Below are positions 47,501-59,223 of a DNA stretch of 64,000 bases, one piece after another (positions within the stretch are counted from its first letter, which is position 1; each line of letters opens with the position of its first letter). Under the pieces are notes generated by a model. It was not told where the DNA came from and did no database searches. It saw only the letters and a program-made list of their open reading frames with translations. The stretch is from assembly GCA_964016875.1 (NCBI GenBank), contig OZ024723.1, positions 14,041,343-14,105,342 of the forward strand, in the 5' to 3' direction. The translations under genes were made by a program, and so were the position numbers. The DNA comes from Fallopia convolvulus. Its lineage: Eukaryota; Streptophyta; Magnoliopsida; Caryophyllales; Polygonaceae.

Positions 47501-48349
47501 ATTGAAGGATTGTTTTAATTCCGCATTTTAAAGTTGGTTTAACTATGTACACACTCTTTTTATAATTTGTTATCCTATTTTCTATTTGGTTATGAATTTT
47601 GCATGAAAGTTTTGTTACTGTAAAACCTTGGGTGGCTTAGGATGAATTTCCTAGGTCACTGGCGTGTAACCTCTCCGAGGAAAATCGGGGGTGTTAAAGA
47701 GAATGAGTCCATTGATGATTTCACAAGTAAACTGACTATTAACGTGAGTAAATTAAGAAGTTTTGGACATAAGATTGAAGAAGAATTTGTTGTTAAAAAA
47801 TTACTTCGATCTACTTCTTCAAAATTCATTCAAATTGCTACAACAATGGAGGAATTTTGTGATCTCTCGACAAAGATTATAGATGAGATTACAGGATCCT
47901 TGAAAGCCCATGAGGAAAGACTGCAGGAATTTGCAAAAAAGGGCATTGATCAAGCACTTCTTACTCGGGCTGAATGGAAGGCCAGGGATAGAAAAAAGGG
48001 CAAAGAGAAGTCTCCAAAGCACGAGAAGAATCAGTACCAGAATAAAGGAAAGGGAAAAATTCAGGGAGATGAAGGAAATCAGAAGTTCAAAATGAAGTTC
48101 GAGAAGTCAAAAATCAAGTGTTTTTCATGTGGAACCATGGGACACTTCAAGTCAGAATGTGATAGTAAAGAAAAGGAAGATAAGGTGAACCTCACCATGA
48201 GAAGAGATGAGGAAGAACCTGCACTTTTGATGATCAGGGAAGAAGATCAATGTCAAAGTCTATTGGCGCCAGAGCATGAGCAAGGAATAGATATTCAAGA
48301 TTTTAAGAAGTGGTATCTAGACTCGGGGGCCAGTAATCACATGACATGA
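44562..48349 (+). pseudogene. Copia gag and protease start, interrupted by a solo LTR
   Basis: The ATG at 44562 (MSAGSNSDN) opens gag (LSFNYPMLSKCNYVVWAIKV). The frame is cut at 44983 and resumes at 47699 (ESIDDFTSKLTINV). A CCHC knuckle (CFSCGTMGHFKSEC) is at about 48119-48160 and the protease active site (YLDSGASNHM) at about 48314-48345. A TGA at 48347 replaces the Trp usually found there. Confidence 0.9.
44984..47698 (-). mobile_element. Large solo LTR, family member B (2.7 kb), inside copia gag
   Basis: The target duplication GAGAA is at 44979-44983 and 47699-47703; the copia gag frame is continuous when the insert is taken out. Read on the minus strand it starts TTTAACACCCCC (first G mutated) and ends GGAGTATTACA. 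It shares GACACCAGCCGACCATGCA, GGTCGGGTTAATCTTGTG, a GACTAAGCAAATGG phrase and GCCTCGTGTCGACTAATTGG-type landmarks with members A and C. Confidence 0.85.
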
Positions 48350-48358
48350 AACCAAGAC

Positions 48359-49605
48359 TTGTTTGCATCTCTTGATAGAAGCTTTGGAGGAAGGGTCAAA
48401 TTTGGAGATAGTTCTTCAGTTGAGATTCAAGGAAAGGGAACTGTCATCTTCTCTAGTGAAAAAGGTGAGCATATTCCACTCAATGATGTCTATTTTATTC
48501 CAAAATTAAGGGCCAATATTATTAGTATAGGTCAATTGGATTTGAATAGGAATCACTCAGTGGTTAAGAATGGGGAATTGTGCATTTATTCCAAGAGTGG
48601 AAGGCTGATAACAAGAGTGAAACGCCAACCAAACAAGCTGTATACTCTCAACCTGCAGGCTGTGAAAAAAGAATGCTTAATGTCTGTTTTGAGCAACTCA
48701 GATTGGCTTTGGCATGCTAGATATGGACACTTGAACTTCAATGCACTTAGGAGACTTTCTAAGAAGAAAATGGTGGTTGGATTGCCTAGCATTGATCAAG
48801 TCAATAAGCTGTGTGATGGTTGCATGATGGGATAGCAACATAGGAGTTCTTTTCCACATTCATCTTCAGAGCAAAGAAGTAGTTAGAGCTCATTCATGCA
48901 GACCTTTGTGGCCCCATCTCTCCTTCAACACTAGGAGGTAATATATATTTCTTGTTGCTAGTTGATGACTACTCAAGATTTATGTGGATTAAACTGTTGA
49001 AAAATAAAGATGAAGCATTGTCATGTTTTATCAAGTTCAAAACTGGTGTTGAGTTAGAAAAGGAGATGAGAATTGAGGTGCTAAGGACTGATCGAGGAGG
49101 GGAATTTACATCCAACAATTTCAAGGACTACTGTGATCAAGAAGGGATAAAAAGGCATCTAACAACCCCTTACTCTCCCCAACAAAACGGGGTGGTTGAG
49201 AGGAGGAACCAATCTGTTATTGAGACAGCAAGAAGTATGATGAAAAGCAAGGAGATTCCTTATTGTTTTTGGGGAGAAGTAGTGAACACTGATGTGTATG
49301 TGCTAAATATATCGCCTACAAGTAGCTTGAATGATGTCACTCCTTATGAAGCATGGCATTGAAGACAGCCTGTAGTGACACATTTGAGAGTGTTTGGAAG
49401 CATTGCCTTTGTGAAGAATGTGACTCCTCACCTTGCAAAACTTGAAGACAAAAGCACTAAGATAGTTCTACTTGGCTATGAAGAAGGTTCCAAGGCGTAT
49501 AGGCTGTATGATCCTAAGAAAGAGAGGATTGTTATAAGTAGAGATTTGAAGTTTGATGAAGGAGATTGCTGGAAATGGGATGCAACAAATGAGAATATAT
49601 GTTAA
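48359..49605 (+). pseudogene. Copia protease end and integrase
   Basis: Protease C-terminus (LNDVYFIPKLRANIISIGQL), then the GAG-pre-integrase motif (WHARYGHLNFNALRRL, CDGCMMG). The integrase catalytic triad is visible: Asp in LLVDDYSRF (about 48958), Asp in LRTDRGGEF (about 49088), Glu in QQNGVVERRN (about 49200). Stops at 48833-48835, near 48885 and at 49360 break the frame; a C-terminal piece continues to 49605. Confidence 0.9.
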
Positions 49606-49784
49606 TGTAGGTTCCTCCATCTTTACTGTAAGTATGCCAAATGTTGTTAATTCAAGTGAACTTCAAGTTTTTGATCAATTTAATTCTAAGGCTTTGGAAG
49701 AAGAATTGTCGCCTAGAAGTGTGACATAGAGTTTGGGAAATCATGCTCAAACTACTCCCCTGCCAAGTAATGAAGAACAAGTAG

Positions 49785-51441
49785 ATGTTGATGAGCAAGA
49801 ACAATCTGAGAGGTTTGATCACACGCCCCTCAGATACAGAACCCTGTAGGATATTTACAATGAAACACAAGAAATTGAGGAAGAGGTTGGCCTATGCTTT
49901 CTATCAGAAGATGAACCATGTTCGTTTGAAGATGCTGTCACAAGCAAAGACTGGAAGAAGGCCATGGATTTGGAGATGGAATCAATCACTAAGAATGGCA
50001 CTTGGGAGCTCGTGGATCTTCCAAAGGGTCATAAGGCAGTAGGATTGAGATGGATTTTCAAAGTCAAGAAGGAGCCAGATGGAAAAATCAACAAGTATAA
50101 GGCAAGTTTGGTTGCTAAAGGCTATGTTCAGAAGTTTGGCATTGATTATGAGGAGGTTTTTGCACCAGTGGCCAGGCTAGAAACCATTCGAGTATTGATG
50201 GCATTTGTAGCAACAAAACAGTATGAGATGTCAAGACGACATTTTTGGATGGCGAGTTAAAATAAGAAGTATATGTGCAACAACCTCAAGGATATGAAGA
50301 TAAGAAATATCCTGGGAAGGTGTTGAAACTTTTCAAAGCCTTATATGGCTTGAAACAAGCACCAAGGGTCTAGAACTACAAACTGAACACTTGTTTGAAG
50401 GAGCTTGGCTTTACAAGATGTAATAGTGAGCATGCTCTTTATACAAGATTCAGCAAGGAAGAAACCATGATCCTAGGCATTTATGTGGACGATCTTATCA
50501 TCACAGGGTCTAGTAAGGAAGCCATTGATTTCTTCAAGAATGAAATGAAGAAAAGCTTCGATATGAGTGACCTTGGGCTATTGAGTTATTACTTGGGTAT
50601 CGAAGTCAAATAAACAACAAGAGAAATTTTCATTAGCCAGAAGAATCTGTCAAGGAAAATTCTGGATAAATTGGGTCTGAGAGAATGCAACCCTAGTATA
50701 ATTCCTATGGAGTCAAGGATTAAGTTAACAAGGCATGATGTTGATGAAGATTTGGTGGATGCATCTGTGTTCAGAAGTTTAATTGAAAGTCTGAGGTATC
50801 TACTCAACACAAGGCTTGATTTAAGTTATAGTGTTGGTGTGTTAAGCAGATTTATGGATGCTCCAAAAACGTCACATATGGATGCTCTTAATAAGGTTGC
50901 AAGATACATAAAGGGAACTCTGAAGTATGGTTGTAGTTACAAGAAAAATCTAGCTTTTGATACTTTAGTTGGATACACAAATAGTGATCTGGCGGGTGAC
51001 ATGGATGACAAGAAGAGTACAAGTGGAATCATCTACTTCCTAGGCAAGAATCCAGTTACTTGGACATCCAAGAAGCAAAAGGTAGTTGCTTTGTCATCAT
51101 GTGAAGCTGAATATGTGGCTGCTACAGCAGGGACGTGTCAAGGAATATGGTTGCAAACCATTGTGTAGACTTTGGAGGGAAAGAAGTGTAGTGTTCCAAC
51201 TTTGTATGTTGACAATAAGTCTGCTATTGCATTTGCCAAAAATCATGTCCATCATGATAGGAGCAAGCACATTGACACGAAAATTCACTTCATTAGAGAC
51301 TGTGTGGAGAAAGAAGTAATCAAGCTGGATTACATAAGGACTAGTGACCAGTTAGTCGATCTTCTAACCAAACCTCTTGCAAGACAGAGTTTTTGTGATC
51401 TCAGGAGTAGGATTAGTATGAAAATGACAAGTCAAGCTTAA
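49785..51441 (+). pseudogene. Copia reverse transcriptase and RNase H
   Basis: GTWELVDLPKGHKAVGLRWI opens the RT, then YKASLVAKGYVQ, VFAPVARLETIR, LFKALYGLKQAP and the catalytic YVDD at 50482-50493. RNase H follows with GYTNSDLAGD, SSCEAEYVA and LYVDNKSAIAFAKN, ending near LLTKPL at 51360. A small deletion near 50236 shifts the frame, and stops occur near 50611 and 51166. Confidence 0.9.
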
Positions 51442-51450
51442 GGGGAAGAA

Positions 51451-51760
51451 TGAAAGTATATATGCTTGTCTATTATATCTAAGTGTTATATGTATTTAAT
51501 AAAGTTGATGTCGTGTCTATAATAGGTTGTAACTATTAAATATGTTAGTTACATAACTGCCTAGAAACTGTCAACAGATGGTAGTTGTTGGACGGTTATG
51601 GTGGTCTGTGTCATATATATGTAGTGTGTGTAGACAGAAGTGCCTGTCACTTACTTTGATTCAATACAACAGAACTGTGTTGATCATCTCCTTTGTGTGA
51701 TTCAATTTTCTTGTTTAAAGAAGTTAAGTAAAACAGATTATTGTAGACTTTGTTTCTTCA
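51451..51760 (+). repeat. Copia 3' LTR
   Basis: 310 bp, TG...CA. By eye about 17 substitutions against the 5' LTR apart from the (TA)n difference, roughly 5%, mostly transitions. Confidence 0.95.
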
Positions 51761-51776
51761 CCTGGTACTACTCTCG

Positions 51777-53019
51777 TAACTAACATATGAATTGCTTTCG
51801 TAACTAACATATGAATTGCTATCTAGATTTCTTATGTTTTCGAATAAAATTCAATTGTGCCTAATTTTTCCCAAATTGAACAATTGTAACTTGTAAGTGT
51901 TGTTTGGTCGTCTCATCTCTCCTTCTCACTCGATCGCCTTCCCCTTGATTTAACATAATTTTTAATAAATCAAGTATGATTGTATGAACCTCTAAGTGAT
52001 AAGATAGAGTTGGCAAAAAAAAAACTCTCATTTTCACCAAAAGTTTAGAGTTCAAATCTCTCATGTGTCGTTTGTCTGCACTGATAATATATCTGCCACA
52101 TATTTGACAAACAATTTGATTCAGCATCAACATACCAAGCATACAGAATTGGACATCTACTTTATTCGATAAAATGTGACTTTGGGACATATTTGGATTC
52201 TTCATATTCCTTTCCAAAATATCAGTATGCTGACATTAATTTTACAAAGACTTATCTAGATAATTGTATTTTAGATTTTCAAAATGGTCTCACTATTAAG
52301 AAATCTTTCGTTTTGACTATGAAGCTATATTAACATATTTTGAGTAACTTAACCTAACTTGCAAGAAAAGTAATATTGTCACACTATAATATAACAATCT
52401 TACAATATGAAATAAAAGTAGATTTTCAAGATATTAATGTATACATTTCTTACAACAAAAAGATAGTTGTTTAGATTTAGATTCTCGAACTGATTTAGCA
52501 TAAACTTTTTTGTCAGTTATCTGGATATGATTTGTTACTATTATATATACATTCTTATGCTTTCGTAAGTTGTAGCAAATATATGAATTGGTATCTATGT
52601 AATGATGTACAATCTTTAAACTTTTATTAAACCATATCCCTATAAATAGCCTTACCATGAAGATATATTTGATTGCTTGCCATTTGAGTCTAATATTGAA
52701 ATCAGAAAGCATAGTTTGGCCGGAGTGTGGGGTTATGTAGGCGGTGTCTTTTGGTGAGTTATAAGAACATCGATCGTACATTACATAAGCCACCACCTAT
52801 ATCACCTCTTCTACCGTCTAGTTTTGCCTTCTCGAAAAGTTTCGTTTTAAGATCGTTTCACAATAATTTATTTTAAAGCATGTACAAATTCGAAGTACTA
52901 AACATAATTGGTAGTTCGAGGGACCGTTAAAAAAATGACAGTAGTGAATGGCTATGTGGTTCAACAAAGAAGCCACCTTAGTCAAGCAGAAATGACTAAG
53001 GGGAGTAATACTTTTTAAT
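51777..53019. other. Intergenic region
   Basis: No gene recognised. A 24-bp direct duplication (TAACTAACATATGAATTGCT) lies at 51778-51822 directly after the truncated Cassandra LTR. The rest is AT-rich. Confidence 0.5.
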
Positions 53020-53930
53020 GCATATTATGCATGGATTTTGAACTCTTTTTAATTTATTTTTCACTTTAGTTATGTAAATTGATGATTGTGTGCACAAGGT
53101 TTCGTGTATAGATAATTAGCCAATTTTAATACATTACGGTTAGTTTTGATGTACGTACATAAATAAAATGCCATATATGGTTAGTTTCGACATGAACACA
53201 TAAATTATGATATATTGTTCAATTATTTTGATGCACATAAGATTAGTTTTGATGCAAATATATAAATTTATGCACATAGTGTTGATACACGTACGAGTAA
53301 TTTTGGTGCACAAAACCTATATCTATTCACATAGTTTTGATATTTGTTGCTAGTTTTGGTCAGAACTTCATCTGGGTGCCAGTTTTGATATACTCTTGCA
53401 TGTATTTTTTATATCATTTTCATAAAAAAGGCAAATAATTTATCAAATTTCCAGACTTATCAACTAAAAGTTTATTCAATCGTACTATGAAGTGCTTTAG
53501 GATTATCGTGGTCAATTCATGGATTGGCGGGTTTGTTCATAATGTTGAATCCTGTTCTGCCCCTATGGTGGAGCTCCAGGGTGCTTTTCATGGTCTGGAT
53601 GGTGTAGGATGGTGGGTTTCATCAGATGATTTTGGAATCTAACTCCCAGCTAATAATCAATTTGCTGAATTCGAGGGTGAAGAGAAGTCATCCTCTATAT
53701 AGCCCGGTCCTCCAATGTAGGATTATTTGTTAATGTGTGTCTATGGACTATAAAGACAATAAATTTAGTGCACATTCAACCTATTTTAATGCACTTCTAC
53801 ATGTGTCTTTTGTATTTATTTTTTAAACATACGTAAATAATTTACCAAAATTCCATACTTATCAACTGATTTTTTTTTTCAATCGTGCTATTTTTACTTC
53901 TTTTTTTAGTTGGAGTATTGGGATCATATA
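53020..53930. mobile_element. Foldback/Mutator-like element relic carrying a LINE RNase H piece
   Basis: The left part (53080-53400) has degenerate GTTAGTTTTGATG/TGCACATA repeats like those at 5.9-6.35 kb. A terminus-like phrase with AATAATTTATCAAATTTCC and ACTTATCAACT at 53433-53470 recurs at 53838-53875 as a direct repeat, bracketing a non-repetitive segment. No target duplication found. Confidence 0.45.
53510..53705 (+). pseudogene. RNase H fragment of a LINE
   Basis: Reads VVNSWIGGFVHNVESCSAPM then VELQGAFHGL and, after a shift, ILESNSQLIINLLNS and KRSHPLY, the middle of a plant LINE-type RNase H. About 65 codons only. Confidence 0.6.
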
Positions 53931-54464
53931 CGCACATTCAAGTTAATATAGATGTACATAAAAATAAATGTTATAAATTTATGCATTTTCTTAAAAAATA
54001 ACTTACATGTGATGCATCCAATACAAATACAAATATATAAAAAGAAATTCATAAAACAACTCTCCTCTCTCTAGCTTTCTAGAGAGATGAAGAGCTTCAA
54101 TGAGCCGAGAAGGCTCCGTTGCCGAGGAGGCATGCTCGAGAAGGCCAAATAATCTACCGAGAAGGCTCATACCGTTGCCGAGAAGGCAGATACCCTTGCC
54201 GATAAGGCTATCTCTCCATATATTGAGTTATATTCATATAACTTGGATTTGCTGTTATTTACTCTTTAGACAATGGAATTAAAGCCCCTCTCTCTGTCTC
54301 ACTTACAAGAATACAAGGCTAGTTTGGTTAATTTGTGATGCTTCACTCTAGTGTTTTGATTCAGTCTTTTTCCCCTTCGCCTTTGCGCTTTCAATGCTTC
54401 TTGTTTATATCTTGTCCTTAGGTTATTTGGATCTACTTCTTCTCCAGCCTGTTATGCCTTTAGT
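53931..54464. other. Spacer with GCCGAGAAGGC minisatellite
   Basis: AT-rich DNA with a short GC-rich array at 54101-54210: six variants of (TTGC)CGAGAAGGC at 14-25 bp spacing, including GAGCCGAGAAGGCTC, which can form a 5-bp stem. No gene recognised. Confidence 0.6.
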
Positions 54465-57400
54465 TGCAACACCCCTATTTTGCAACAATGGGTATTACTA
54501 CTAGTGACCTTGGATTTTTTTCATCAAAAGTCACCCAAGGCTTTTAAGGTACAAAACACAGTTTAAAATAATGTCCAAATTTCAAGAAATTATATTACAT
54601 CAAAAGTGCTCGAAGGTTCGAGACTTTAAATCAGGTTATTATAAATGCATAGTTTGATTAAAACTTAGATGAAATTCAATAAGAAACGAAATAGAAACAT
54701 TTACAAATTCTCGTTTTTAAAACAACTGATGGGGCCCAAAATGTGGGGATACCTTTTGAAAAACGTCTTGAAGTCTTCCTTCAACTCTTCTAGCCTCCGT
54801 CTTCAACCTTGTTGTAATACTTCACTAAAGTCTGGTATTTCCGCAAAAGGCAAGAGATACCAGAAAAAATGCAAAATAGAAGCGGGTTAGTCTAAGGAGA
54901 CTAAGCAAGTGAGAACGGATAGTTCGCACGGGTGGGATTGATATAATAATTTCCATCATTTTTAAAGGAGGAGATATTTTGTGAGTTATAACATTTATGT
55001 GGAGCTTAACGAGAACATAGTTCTTCTTGAAGAGATAGGTATTATGTTATACAGAAAAGGATACTACGAAAATTGTAGTTCCTTTATGAATATAAGTGTA
55101 GTTGGGAACTTTCATTTGACACACACAACTTTTAAAAGAAAGAACTCCATCGACTTCATCGGATCTCTACCAACCTCATCAAATTCGGAGTACGAATAAG
55201 AATTTGGGTTGGGATGGCAATCCTTCGAAAGTCGGGAGCAAGTTATACTAGTTCACCCTAGTTCATGAATTAATGTGCACTAGGCACTTATCTTTTGGTC
55301 ATAAAACATTGCACTTCAAGTGAAGATTTTTAAGTGTGGGGGCTACAAAGGCCGATCCACTTAAAGGAACAAGGTTCCGGCACCTAGCTAGGGTGCAATA
55401 GACCCCCTCAAAGGAGGAGCGACTACGAGATCATGATCCAAGTACCGAGCGAAGAGAGGGCAGAAAGCCATACCACTCGATAAGTTATATAGAGGTGATA
55501 GAGCAAAATCCGCACCCCTGAGTCTATCCTAGTCCACAACAAGTCTCAAAAAAGAGACTGAAACAAAAAAGGCTACACACAACGGACCTAAGTTCAATAC
55601 TAGCGCTTTATGAGATAATAATTATAATATCATCATATCTAGACAATAAATAAACCTAAGTTCATTTATTGAGCAAACAATTAGTTCCCAACACAAAGAC
55701 GAATATATTTAGAGAAATCGAAAATATAATAAGGGTAACAAGGAGGATATCCGCTTGCCTTAGATTTCGGCTCGAACTCTTGGGTGTCAGGTCTAAGACG
55801 TATTACTCCTTGAGAAAAAGACCTAATCCGGATTAGGATGTTACAAGACAGAAATGGAATATATTATTATTTATTATTTCATTTCTTATCCTTTATTCAA
55901 GAGTAATCCCCTTTTTAAAACTAGAGGAACTAGCCTAGATTATTACTCTTAAATTTAATCTAAGCATGCTTAATAATATTATTTCCATTAATATTATTAT
56001 TCTACAAGATTATTTATAATTTATTTAAAATTATAAATATCTTAAGTGGGCATGCTAGGATCATTTTTCTAATAAATCCTTTTTATAAAATCTAAGAATA
56101 GCTATTATTTAAATCTCAAAATCAATTACGATTTATGAGAAGATAAATTTTAATCAAATAGTAGATACTTGAATAGGGTCGGAAATATACCAACAAGACG
56201 GAACGATCCTTGGGTAGGAGTGAAAAGGGCTGATTCGAACAAATATGGGCCGAAAATTATTTGTTCCTCCCTTTCACCAAACAAATGCTTATTTAAGTTA
56301 AATAAACAAGAGAAATGGGCCTGTTTTGAATTGTTCAGTTCGGCCCAACTGAGAGGAAGGTCTGCCCCAAAACCAGGTCAGTCCAGCCCTCTTCCCTTGC
56401 TTCTTTTTCGTTGTTTCTGTACAGAACGACAACAACAACTTGCATCGACAACAACAGGCGCGTAGTAGGGCAGGAACGACGGCGGCGGTGAGGCGCGCGA
56501 TCTCCGGCGAGGATTCCGATCGGTGGACGCATGCTGGTGGCATGCGGGTGGTCGGAAAGAGGGATAAAGAAAAGGGCAAGGGCGGAAGATCCCAAAAAAA
56601 TTCAGATTTGGGTTTGGAAAAAACAGGGGCTTTCTCTTGGTGGAATGGAGAATGAGAAGCAGAGCAGGTTGTGTGTTCAATTTCAATGTCTTCTCCCTTA
56701 AAATAACCCATGAAAATCTTAAAAGGTCATTATGACTCCCTTTTGATAGGACATTGGCCTATATTTGAGTTGGGAAGAGGAGAAGTATGGGGAAGGGTGA
56801 AAAGGAGACGTGAAAGGTGAGGGAGAGCAGGCGCAGAGGTTTCTCCGTTTAGCAAACTAGCGGACAAGAGCTCGGACCAGTTGGGGAAAGGAACAGATGT
56901 GTTCTTGAGGTAGAAGACAAAATGGAGTGAGTTTAACAATGATAGAAAAGGTTATATACTATAGAAAATTAGTTTGCATAGTGTTTGAGGGAAGGAGAGC
57001 GTGGGAAGCATGGAGCAAGAGGTCTCGGGTTCAAAACCCGACCTTCCTACACTTCCCTAATTCTTAAATTTTGTTTCACCCATCCCCTAATTTCCACTAT
57101 TTTAAAACAAGAAAGCTTTAGGAAATTTTTATTGAATACTCCCTCCGTTTCGTAAAAGATATCCTTTTTGACAATTACACGATTATTAAGGAAATTTTTT
57201 TATACCTAATATGTCCTCATTAAATGACTTTACTTTATTAATGTGGCCAATTACATGGGAAAATGAAAAAAGAAGACCCACTTTTTAGGGGCATAATCGG
57301 AAAAAATTGAAAAAAAATGATAAAAGTACAACTTTTATGAAAAATACTAAATGGCCTAAAAAGACATCTTTTGAGAAACGGAGGGAGTACAAATTTTCTT

Positions 57401-57534
57401 ATAAAAATTGCTTTTTATTTTTAGAGTATATTTTTGAAAATATAGCATGAAAAATGAACCTTTTATTTTTAACAAAGAAGATATTAATTTTCATATAATT
57501 ATTAAAATATATAGTAAAATTAGCGGTTATTACA
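54465..57534 (+). mobile_element. Large solo LTR, family member C (3.07 kb, 2.82 kb without nested MITE)
   Basis: Starts TGCAACACCCC and ends GGTTATTACA, like member A. Shared landmarks: TCACCCAAGGCTTTTAAGG, GCGGGTTAGTCTAAGGAGAC, GACTAAGCAAGTGAG, and a GC-rich stretch at 56455-56600. Five-base flanks TTAGT and TCGGT agree at three positions only, so the target duplication is uncertain. Confidence 0.7.
57139..57387. mobile_element. Stowaway/Mariner-like MITE (249 bp) in LTR C
   Basis: Inverted ends CTCCCTCCGTTTC...AAAAGAT on both sides with TA at 57137-57138 and 57388-57389. Confidence 0.9.
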
Positions 57535-58373
57535 TCGGTTGTGGACGGCGGTTTCAGATCGGAGTCTTCGAGCTTATATTTTCTTTCTCCACCTGTAACT
57601 GTCCCCGTCTCATTCCCTGGCCTTTCAATCGGGCGTTTTCCTTTGTTGGGTTGAACGACTCGGGTTTTGACCTCCGACGACCATGGTGATTGTGTGAGTT
57701 CTGCTTAAATGCTTGGCGACGGTGGTTGCCATATCTCACTGATGTCCATAGTCGTGGCTATTTTTGCACCATGTTTCTTTGGTGTTGGTGTTTGCGTGAC
57801 CTATGTGTTTTCTTGGGTTGTTGGCCCACTTGCCCTTGTTGGGCTTTCTTGTGGTTGTTGGTGGTTTTAGGCTTGGGCCCTTTACTTATTAGTTGTTGTT
57901 AGTGTGTGCAGGTTTTACCCCAAGTTGTCTTGTTTGGAGCCCTTGTACTTTGGGGTATAGCTTTAGTTTGGCTTAATCTTGTACTTCTCCGGTTTGGTGG
58001 TTTGATCGGAGGATAATTTGTACAACGCCGAGGTTGGATCTGGGATTGGGTGTGGCTTGTTCGTGATTGACGAGGTCTCTTGGACATTCGTGGCTGCTGA
58101 GGATCCTTCATTCCGGTGGAGGAGACGTTAGTTGCCCAATTTCTAACCTGATTTGTTCGTTTATGACCCGAATGCTAGAGGCATTTCCCTTTAGCCCCTC
58201 ACTTTCCCCAATACCCTTTACGTTCTAGTGTCCCCTTTTGCTAGTTGTACTTACTTATGTGTTGTTGTTTTACTTTTGTCTGCTCTAGTCGGTTTCGACT
58301 GCCGTTTACTCGGCCTCTCGGTTGTATCGGGCTTGTCCGATAAACCGAATTCTTTCCTACTAAAAAAAAGAAA
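57535..58373 (+). mobile_element. LINE-derived 3' fragment with A-tail
   Basis: G/T-rich, non-coding sequence like the linkers and tails of the LINEs in this window, ending CCTACTAAAAAAAAG at 58356-58370. The DNA left of LTR C (54330-54464) may be its 5' continuation. No protein domain was recognised. Confidence 0.45.
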
Positions 58374-58530
58374 TTCACGACGAGGGATGCACATAGTGAT
58401 AGATATGGCCCAATGAACACTTTTTTATGAGAGTATATATTGAGAATGCTTCTTAGTCATCTGATCTCAAAGATTAAATAACTAAGATTTAACGTTAATT
58501 AAAATAGAAAAAACATACTAAATTTATGTG

Positions 58531-59130
58531 CATAAATTTATAATCCTTTGTACTTAAAATTTATAATTGACATTGTATTATCTTCATACTATGAATATAT
58601 AATTTCCTCATCGATTATTGTGTTTTAACTAGTGCATTGTCTATTTTATAAAAGTGTGTATGACTTTAAGATGAATATGTATAATCTTATAATTGAATGT
58701 GCATAATCTTGTTACTAAGTTTGTATGTATAATTGAGTGTGTATTTACCTATAACTAAGTGTAAATGATGATATAAAGTCATATACACTCATTTATAAAA
58801 AGGTCTCGTAAACTTAATTACAAAAATTATGCACACATAAATTTATAATCCTTTGTGCATAAAATTTATAATTGACTTGTGTATTATCTTCGTACCGTGA
58901 ATATATAATTTTCGCATTAATTATTGTGTTTTAACTGTTTGTGCATGATCTATTTTAAAAGAGTGTGTATGGCTTTAAGATGAATACATATAATCTTACA
59001 ATTGAGTGTGCATATTCTTGTTACTAAGTTTGTATGTATAATTGAGTGTATTTACCTATAACTAAGTGTAAATGATGATATAAAGTCATATACACTCATT
59101 TATAAAAGGTCTCATAAACTTAATTACTGC
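58531..59130. repeat. Tandem duplication of about 305 bp
   Basis: CATAAATTTATAATCCTTTG occurs at 58531 and 58836, and AGGTCTCGTAAACTTAATTA at 58801 is matched at 59107. The copies are about 90% alike by eye. The unit is AT-rich with scattered GTGCATA phrases. Confidence 0.9.
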
Positions 59131-59223
59131 ACATTGACTTATATAATCATGCACACTCAATAACAATATTATGAACATTTACTTATATAATTATGCATAC
59201 TCAGTTATATAATCATGCATACT

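Larger units (their letters stand above)
44206..51760 (+). mobile_element. Ty1/copia retrotransposon, both LTRs, defective, with a solo LTR in gag
   Basis: LTRs 44206-44533 and 51451-51760 (TGAAAG...TTCTTCA) are flanked by a perfect 5-bp target duplication CCTGG (44201-44205, 51761-51765). The PBS TGGTATCAGAGC is at 44536-44547 and the polypurine tract AAGGGGAAGAA ends at 51450. Gene order gag-PR-IN-RT-RNase H is the copia order. Premature stops, shifts and a 2.7 kb insertion inactivate it. It sits in the 5S block of a Cassandra LTR. The exact copia lineage was not determined. Confidence 0.95.

Noticed and set aside
57021..57041. tRNA gene
   Set aside because: Only a T-arm/B-box-like piece; no acceptor or anticodon stems can be drawn.
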